DNA from: Chloroflexota bacterium
Lineage (GTDB): Bacteria > Chloroflexota > Dehalococcoidia > Lucifugimonadales > UBA3495
Assembly (NCBI GenBank): GCA_022561675.1
Contig: JADFQT010000012.1
Coordinates: 1-17,791, forward strand
Length of the DNA: 17,791 bases
Direction of reading: 5' to 3'
The translations under genes were made by a program, and so were the position numbers. Positions 13,329-17,791 of the stretch are shown piece by piece (position 1 is the stretch's first letter; every line of letters begins with the position of its first letter). The notes below the pieces were generated by a model. It was not told the origin of the DNA and did not search any database. It saw nothing but the letters and a program-made list of their open reading frames with translations.

Positions 13329-13368
13329 CACCGGAAGGACGCTAACTAACGTCCTTCCGGTGTTTTTG
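13329..13368. terminator. Strong intrinsic terminator, probably bidirectional
   Basis: CACCGGAAGGACG (13329-13341) and CGTCCTTCCGGTG (13350-13362) form a perfect 13-bp stem with an 8-nt loop, extendable by two A-T pairs. On the plus strand TTTTT follows, ending the mog unit. On the minus strand the hairpin is followed by TTGCTTTAT, which could also end the NHL transcript. Confidence 0.88.
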
Positions 13369-13410
13369 TCCCGTGTTTTTAGTTTCCTAGCAGGCGGGTT
13401 TACCCGGGGG

Positions 13411-14418
13411 TTATACCAGAACCGCATCCTTGGACTTCTGGTAGACCTGGATGCGTCCGCGGGTATGATCCAACACGCAGATCCTACCCTGGTCATCCAC
13501 CTTCACCGCGCAGGGGTTGGAAAAGGCCTTCTCGAAGGCCCGGCTGTCGTTGGCTACGGCTAACGACCGCTGCAGGATCATGTCCGGGTTGGACAGCAGC
13601 TTCTCCTTGCCCCACTGGGACAGCTGGTGGTCGCCATAAAGGGCGCTGACGAACCGTCCGTCGGGAGCCAATATCTGCACCCGGTCGTTCTGCCGGTCGG
13701 CAACATAAATCAGACCGTCTTTGTCCACCGCCACACCGCTGGGCCGCTTGAACTGACCCACGCCACTACCGGACTGGCCGAAGGTGGCCTGCCACTGGCC
13801 TTCGGCGTTGAACTGCTGAATCCGGTCGTTGCGCCAGTCCGCGACGTAGATCAGACCTTCCTGATCCACGGTAATCCCCCAGGGCAGGTCGAACTGTCCG
13901 GGACCGTCCCCCAAGCTGCCAAACTGGCTAATGTACTGGCCATCCAGGGTAAACTTCTGGACCCGGTGGTTGCCACTGTCCACCAACAGCACATCTCCGT
14001 CGGGCGTTATCACCATCCCGGCGGGCTTGTTCAACTCGCCGTTGCCCGAACCGGGAGTCCCCCACTTGCGCAGGTACTCCCCGTCCTTATCGTAAATGGT
14101 GATTCGATTCAGCCACTCGTCGGCGACATAAACATTTTCGTCGGCATCCACCGCGATGGCGGTGGGCCAAACGAACTGGCCGTCGCCCTCGCCATGGGAG
14201 CCGAACTCGCTGATGTACTCCTCGTTCATGGTGCAAACGGTTACCCGCAGCCCATCGAGCCGGTTCTCATAGGATCGGTTCAGTACGTACACCACGTCAT
14301 CAGCTGCCATAGCCATGGAGACCGGGTTACGGAATCCCGTGCCGGCAAACTCGTTGCGGCCGATGGAGTGGCTATAGGTAAAGGTCCAATCCTTTAGCCC
14401 AAAGAAGTGAGTGCTCAT
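13411..14418 (-). CDS. NHL-repeat protein, predicted six-bladed beta-propeller
   Basis: The product has 335 residues. I count six NHL-type repeats of the form Pro-x-Gly-Ile-Ala-Val-Asp...Ile-Tyr-Val-Ala-Asp...Asn-x-Arg-Ile-Gln-x-Phe. They begin near residues 31, 85, 132, 179, 226 and 295; the first and last are the most diverged. Gly-rich linkers (Phe-Gly-x-x-Gly-x-Gly-x-Gly-Gln-Phe) separate the middle blades. No signal peptide or membrane segment is visible. NHL propellers usually bind protein, RNA or glycan; peptidylglycine-lyase catalytic residues were not checked. ATG 14416-14418 follows GAGGT. It is the last gene of a minus-strand run after DUF1800 and DUF1501, with a 121-bp gap to DUF1501. 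Confidence 0.9.
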   Translation of the reverse strand: MSTHFFGLKDWTFTYSHSIGRNEFAGTGFRNPVSMAMAADDVVYVLNRSYENRLDGLRVTVCTMNEEYISEFGSHGEGDGQFVWPTAIAVDADENVYVADEWLNRITIYDKDGEYLRKWGTPGSGNGELNKPAGMVITPDGDVLLVDSGNHRVQKFTLDGQYISQFGSLGDGPGQFDLPWGITVDQEGLIYVADWRNDRIQQFNAEGQWQATFGQSGSGVGQFKRPSGVAVDKDGLIYVADRQNDRVQILAPDGRFVSALYGDHQLSQWGKEKLLSNPDMILQRSLAVANDSRAFEKAFSNPCAVKVDDQGRICVLDHTRGRIQVYQKSKDAVLV

Positions 14419-14539
14419 TGTCAGTACCTCATAGTCATCGTCATTAAATATAGGCCCGGAATGTCGGCCCGAACTTCAGCCACCGGCGAGGCCCCGCCCC
14501 TTAGGTCCGGCTCAAATACCGGGATAAAAGAACCCGGGG

Positions 14540-15676
14540 TTACAGAAAGGGAATCTTCTCGTAGTTACCGCCAACTATGGGTACCGGGTCCATATGCATC
14601 CAGTCTTCCAAAATGGTCGTGTATACGGACCGGAAGTCCATCGACGACTTGAGGTTGCCGCCTTCCTCCTGCTCGCTGGGCTCCAGGGAGGGATAGGTGC
14701 CGTAGACCCCACCCTTGACATGCTCGCCCACCACGAAGGCCACGCTGCTCGCGCCGTGATCGGTGCCGGAGCCGTTGTCGACAATGCGGCGGCCGAATTC
14801 CGAGAACATGAACAGCAAAACGTTGTCGCTGGCCTGGTGATCCCGCAGATCCTCGAAGAAGGTTTCAACGGTATTGGACACATCGGTCCACAGCCTGGCG
14901 TGGTCCGAGGCCTGGTTGGCGTGGGTGTCGAAGCCGTTGTAAGGGGAGGTGGTAAACAGAACGCGGGTGCCGAACTCGGCCAGATGGGTTTGGGCGATAT
15001 TCTTCATGTATTGCCCGATGGCAGTGGCGGAGTATTCCACCTTAGAGGTGTACTTGTCCGGCGCGGTGGCCAAGATGTCGGCGCCCTTCAGCGCGTCGGT
15101 GCCGGTGCGGCGGATGTAATCCAGAGTGTAGCTGGAGCCAATAGTAGGGCCGTACATGCGGCCAAAGACGTCCAGGGCCTGAGCGCGCTGGTCCTCGCCC
15201 TCAATGCCAGTGAGCAGGCCGTAGGTTTCCAGGTTGCCCACCGAGGCTACCGGCACGCCTTCCTTGGCCAGGGCCCGGGGGAGCCCCCGGCCAAAGTTGA
15301 CTCCGGTCAGGACGTTTTCGGCATTGGGGTCTATCTCTTTGATAACCTGGCCCAGCCAGCCTTCCACGCCCACCTTGTCGGGCTCACAGGTGTGCCAGAT
15401 ATCCATAGAGCGGAAGTGGGAGTAGCTGGGGCTGGGATAACCGATGCCCAGGAATATGGCCAGCTTGCCTGCATCCCAGAATCTCTTGAGAGGAGCCATG
15501 GTGGGGTGCAGGCCAAGTTCATCGTTGAGCGGGATGACCTGATTTTCGGCTATGCTCAGCGTCGGCCGGTAATCTCGGTAAAGGCCGCTGTTATAGGGGA
15601 TGACGGTATTCAGGCCGTCGTTGCCGCCGGAGAGAGACAGCACTGCCAGGACGTTATCCTTCTTGGTAGAGACCAT
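14540..15676 (-). CDS. DUF1501 family protein (alkaline phosphatase/sulfatase-like fold)
   Basis: The product has 378 residues. The family signature Leu-Ser-Leu-Ser-Gly-Gly-Asn-Asp-Gly-Leu-Asn (13-23) is followed by Tyr-Pro-Ser-Pro-Ser-Tyr-Ser-His-Phe-Arg-Ser-Met (80-91), Phe-Asp-Thr-His (249-252), Ser-Glu-Phe-Gly-Arg-Arg (292-297) and Gly-Thr-Asp-His-Gly (304-308). Asp20, Asp250, His252, Asp306 and His307 are plausible metal ligands by analogy with the alkaline phosphatase superfamily. The biochemical role is not established. Many DUF1501 proteins start with a Tat signal; this one starts directly before the core, so export is not evident. ATG 15674-15676 follows GGAGGA by 8 nt. It lies 42 bp after the DUF1800 gene, the usual partner. 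Confidence 0.92.
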   Translation of the reverse strand: MVSTKKDNVLAVLSLSGGNDGLNTVIPYNSGLYRDYRPTLSIAENQVIPLNDELGLHPTMAPLKRFWDAGKLAIFLGIGYPSPSYSHFRSMDIWHTCEPDKVGVEGWLGQVIKEIDPNAENVLTGVNFGRGLPRALAKEGVPVASVGNLETYGLLTGIEGEDQRAQALDVFGRMYGPTIGSSYTLDYIRRTGTDALKGADILATAPDKYTSKVEYSATAIGQYMKNIAQTHLAEFGTRVLFTTSPYNGFDTHANQASDHARLWTDVSNTVETFFEDLRDHQASDNVLLFMFSEFGRRIVDNGSGTDHGASSVAFVVGEHVKGGVYGTYPSLEPSEQEEGGNLKSSMDFRSVYTTILEDWMHMDPVPIVGGNYEKIPFL

Positions 15677-15718
15677 GAAATTTTCCTCCGTTAAGCTTGC
15701 GCGTTGATTATTCCGGAT

Positions 15719-17140
15719 TTACTCGAACTGGAACTCGGAAGTCGCCGCGAGCATCTGGAACATTTCTCCCGACCTGCGGACAAATTCGGATCGCTCGGCG
15801 TCGTTGCCGTGGCTCAAGTCTCCCCCACGCTGCACGTGAGCCAGCAGTTCCTGACGGGTGTCATCGGTGATGTTCAGGCACCCGACCTGATCGATACATC
15901 CCTCGACAAACTGCTGGGGAGACAGGCTGGCGCCCTGGCCCATCAAATTGGAAATCATGGTCTGATTCCCTTCCAGATGGGTTTGGCCCAAGTAATCGGC
16001 GGCAAAGTTTATCCGCTCTACCAGCGTTCCGCTGTCGATCCACTCGTGGCCGGTATGCCAACCCTCCACTGTTGGGGGGTTCATCAGGTCCATGCCCATG
16101 TACTTGGGCTCCTGAGAGATCTCGAAGAGACCGGGCTTGATCTCGTCCCGGTGCTCGCCTACCAGGCGCATGGTGCCCACCACCATCTCGGCCGGATTCT
16201 TGACCTTGGCGAATCGGGCGTTCTTGAATCCCTCAGAGTTAAACAGCACCCGCAGCATTTCGGTCAGGTCGTAGCCGGAATCGAAGTAGGCCTTTTCCAG
16301 CTTTTCGATGGTTTCCGGGTCCTTGGGAGGAGTCTGGCGCCAGGAAGGAACCGGCACTTCATCGGCGACAAAGAAGCTGTAAAGGTGCCTGGAAAGATAC
16401 CGGGCGGTCCCCGGCTGCTTGCAGATGATTTCGATGATGTCGTCGCCGTTCCACGGACCGGTCTCGCCCATGAAGGTCTTTACCCCATCGTCATGGTCGG
16501 CCGGGTCGAAGCGGAACTGCCAGGGGCTGCGGCCGTAGGGGAAGGGTGGGTAAGCCGGCGCTACGTTCCAGCCGGTGAAGGCATGGGCGCAGGCCTTTAC
16601 GTCGTCCTCCGAGTAGTTGAACTCCTCATCCTTCCCAACACCCACGGAGAACAGCTCCAGCAACTCTCTACCGAAGTTTTCATTGAGGTTGGCCTTGTGG
16701 CTCTCCGAGTTATCCAGGTAGTACATCATCCCCGGATTGGTGGAAAGGCGCACCAGCAGGTCCCGGAAATTGCCCATGCCATGCTCCCGGAACATGCCGA
16801 TCATCCGGCCCATCTCTTCGCCGCTGTCGATTTTGCTGTGGCCGGCGCAGAAGATCATGTGCCAGAACAGGGACATCTTTTCCTGGAGCTGGCGGGGGCT
16901 GTTGATCATCCGGTACACCCACAGCTGGGTGTTGATTTCGATGGCTCCCGCATGATTGTAGGTCGGATGGTAACGAAGCATAAGGTCTTCGTCGATGGGC
17001 GGCTGGCTTGAGGGATTGAGCAACTCCGCCAACGCAGCCTCATAACCCTGGGCCGCTTTAGCTTCAATCTCGGCACGACTAGCACCAAATCCCGCCCGCC
17101 TCAGCAGGTGAGCCATCAGGGCGATATCATGTTCCGGCAT
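15719..17140 (-). CDS. DUF1800 family protein
   Basis: The product has 473 residues. Family blocks are His-Leu-Leu-Arg-Arg-Ala-Gly-Phe-Gly-Ala (11-20), Glu-Lys-Met-Ser-Leu-Phe-Trp-His, Asn-Glu-Asn-Phe-Gly-Arg-Glu-Leu-Leu-Glu-Leu-Phe, then Val-Lys-Ala-Cys-Ala-His-Ala-Phe-Thr-Gly-Trp, and Pro-x-Val-Glu-Gly-Trp near the end. DUF1800 genes are nearly always next to DUF1501, as here; the joint function is unknown. The frame is open to 17230, but ATG 17138-17140 has GAGGAGG five nt upstream and begins at the family start. The extra 30 residues would be low-complexity and repeat-derived. No signal peptide is visible. It is the first gene of the DUF1800-DUF1501-NHL run. Confidence 0.93.
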   Translation of the reverse strand: MPEHDIALMAHLLRRAGFGASRAEIEAKAAQGYEAALAELLNPSSQPPIDEDLMLRYHPTYNHAGAIEINTQLWVYRMINSPRQLQEKMSLFWHMIFCAGHSKIDSGEEMGRMIGMFREHGMGNFRDLLVRLSTNPGMMYYLDNSESHKANLNENFGRELLELFSVGVGKDEEFNYSEDDVKACAHAFTGWNVAPAYPPFPYGRSPWQFRFDPADHDDGVKTFMGETGPWNGDDIIEIICKQPGTARYLSRHLYSFFVADEVPVPSWRQTPPKDPETIEKLEKAYFDSGYDLTEMLRVLFNSEGFKNARFAKVKNPAEMVVGTMRLVGEHRDEIKPGLFEISQEPKYMGMDLMNPPTVEGWHTGHEWIDSGTLVERINFAADYLGQTHLEGNQTMISNLMGQGASLSPQQFVEGCIDQVGCLNITDDTRQELLAHVQRGGDLSHGNDAERSEFVRRSGEMFQMLAATSEFQFE

Positions 17141-17567
17141 GTAGGCCTCCTCACGTTCAATTTTTGGGAAATTCGGGACATTCGATTTCTGGAAACCGGG
17201 GAGCACGCTGGAAACCGGGGGGCCCCCCACCTAGGGATGCGCCCACGTAAAATCCCATACTGTTAGTCGCCTGGCGTAGGGCTAACGCGCCCGGCGCTCT
17301 TCCGTAGTCATTATAAGGAAAGAATAATGTAATATAACGGGGGCTTGGTGTCAACCGAAAAACCTAGTGTCCCCAGGCGATTCACCCCCAGGTCATAGAG
17401 GTAGAATCCAAGCCAGGAGCGGCGGACGCTCTATTGGCGACCGCAGCGGCGGTCGACGGCATAGCCGCCAACTATGGCTATAGGATATTATACAGGCCCG
17501 GACCGTGGCAATATATGGGGCCCTTTATTCCTCATGTTGCATTGAAAATTGAAATCAGGGAGACATC
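17141..17567. other. Divergent intergenic region with long DUF1800 leader
   Basis: About 430 bp without a gene. On the minus-strand side it holds the DUF1800 promoter and a leader of roughly 180 nt, with two copies of CTGGAAACCGGGG (17189-17201 and 17208-17220) and a GGGGGGCCCCCC palindrome right after. On the plus-strand side a hairpin CGACCGC-AGCG-GCGGTCG (17438-17455) precedes the aminotransferase gene; a TATTAT at 17486-17491 is a possible -10 without a clear -35. Confidence 0.5.
17326..17354 (-). promoter_or_regulatory. Promoter for DUF1800-DUF1501-NHL
   Basis: On the minus strand TTGACA (17349-17354), a 17-bp spacer and TACATT (17326-17331, 4 of 6 matches). A second -10, TATAAT, lies at 17310-17315, but its -35 is poor (GTTATA). 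Either gives a leader of about 160-180 nt. Confidence 0.55.
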
Positions 17568-17791
17568 ATGGCAACCATTTTAGAGCAGTACATATCCCAG
17601 CACCCCGGTTCTGCCCAGCGATACGCCGAGGCGGTTCAGACCTTTCCCAGCGGGGTCACCCATGACAACCGGTACGCCCAGCCCTTTCCTCTGTACATGA
17701 CCCACGGCGCCGGGCCGCGCAAGTGGGACGTGGACGGTAACGAGTACATCGACTACGTAAGCGGACACGGAGCACTGTTGCTGGGTCATTC
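17568..17791 (+). CDS. HemL-like class III aminotransferase, N-terminal part (runs off the right edge)
   Basis: The first 74 residues of a protein cut by the window edge. ATG 17568 follows AGGGAGA by four nt. The visible part has Phe-Pro-Ser-Gly-Val-Thr-His-Asp-Asn-Arg (26-35), then Gly-Pro-Arg-Lys-Trp-Asp-Val-Asp-Gly-Asn-Glu-Tyr-Ile-Asp-Tyr and Gly-His-Gly-Ala-Leu-Leu-Leu-Gly-His. This is the N-terminal signature of glutamate-1-semialdehyde 2,1-aminomutase and its PLP-dependent class III relatives. The PLP lysine lies outside the window. True HemL usually reads Pro-Gly-Gly-Val-Asn/Ser and Gly-x-x-Ile-Leu-Gly-His. The altered segments suggest a HemL-like aminotransferase rather than the tetrapyrrole enzyme itself (inference). 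Confidence 0.85.
   Translation, partial: MATILEQYISQHPGSAQRYAEAVQTFPSGVTHDNRYAQPFPLYMTHGAGPRKWDVDGNEYIDYVSGHGALLLGH

Noticed and set aside
13329..13362. Large inverted repeat considered as a mobile-element end
   Set aside because: Single position, short loop and T-tract fit an intrinsic terminator; no transposase or second end is present.
14594..15694. Plus-strand 366-residue frame
   Set aside because: It is a shadow of the DUF1501 gene with no family signature of its own.
15704..17011. Plus-strand 435-residue frame
   Set aside because: It is a long shadow of the DUF1800 gene, whose family motifs are unambiguous on the minus strand.

Overview
The window looks like a chromosomal stretch from an uncultured, moderately GC-rich bacterium. 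The best guess is Chloroflexota, in the SAR202/Dehalococcoidia direction. The hints are the gene mix (SsuD-type flavin monooxygenase, GGT-like hydrolase, crotonase-fold enzyme, VOC proteins, HemL-like aminotransferase), frequent TTG/GTG starts, the order rplU-rpmA-rpmE-DUF1385, and a GTCATTGCGAG-type palindromic repeat familiar from that group. This is inference; no marker gene long enough for a firm placement is present.

Layout. 1-944: tail of a DUF2182 membrane protein, an unrecognised minus-strand gene and a nested inverted-repeat element. 945-1995: two tandem VOC paralogues (minus) behind a good promoter. 2172-3109: ribosomal protein cluster L21-L27-L31 (plus), with a near-consensus promoter and an intrinsic terminator. 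3421-8113: DUF1385 membrane protein, SsuD-like flavin monooxygenase and GGT-like Ntn hydrolase, each separated by 350-410 bp of non-coding DNA. 8244-12307: a minus-strand cluster. In transcription order it holds a membrane-anchored carboxypeptidase-regulatory-like protein, a HIT protein, hicB, a broken hicA that ORF prediction misses, a crotonase-fold protein, an alpha/beta hydrolase, and a protein with a DUF3027-like four-cysteine tail. 12384-13275: MogA/MoaB protein and a small cytochrome-tail-like protein (plus), closed by a strong hairpin terminator. 13411-17354: apparent operon DUF1800-DUF1501-NHL (minus). 17568-end: start of a HemL-like class III aminotransferase (plus).

Several catalytic proteins keep the family fold signature but lack residues that define the best-known activity: the GGT-like protein has no gamma-glutamyl-binding Arg, the crotonase has lost one Glu, and the SsuD-like protein has lost the SsuD His/Arg pair. 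Their exact substrates should not be assumed. The most distinctive observations are the hicA pseudogene (a 1-nt loss at the catalytic GSH site plus a 16-bp tandem duplication beside an intact hicB), the DUF1800-DUF1501-NHL operon without export signals, and the DUF3027-like fusion. I found no CRISPR array, rRNA, functional tRNA or transposase.
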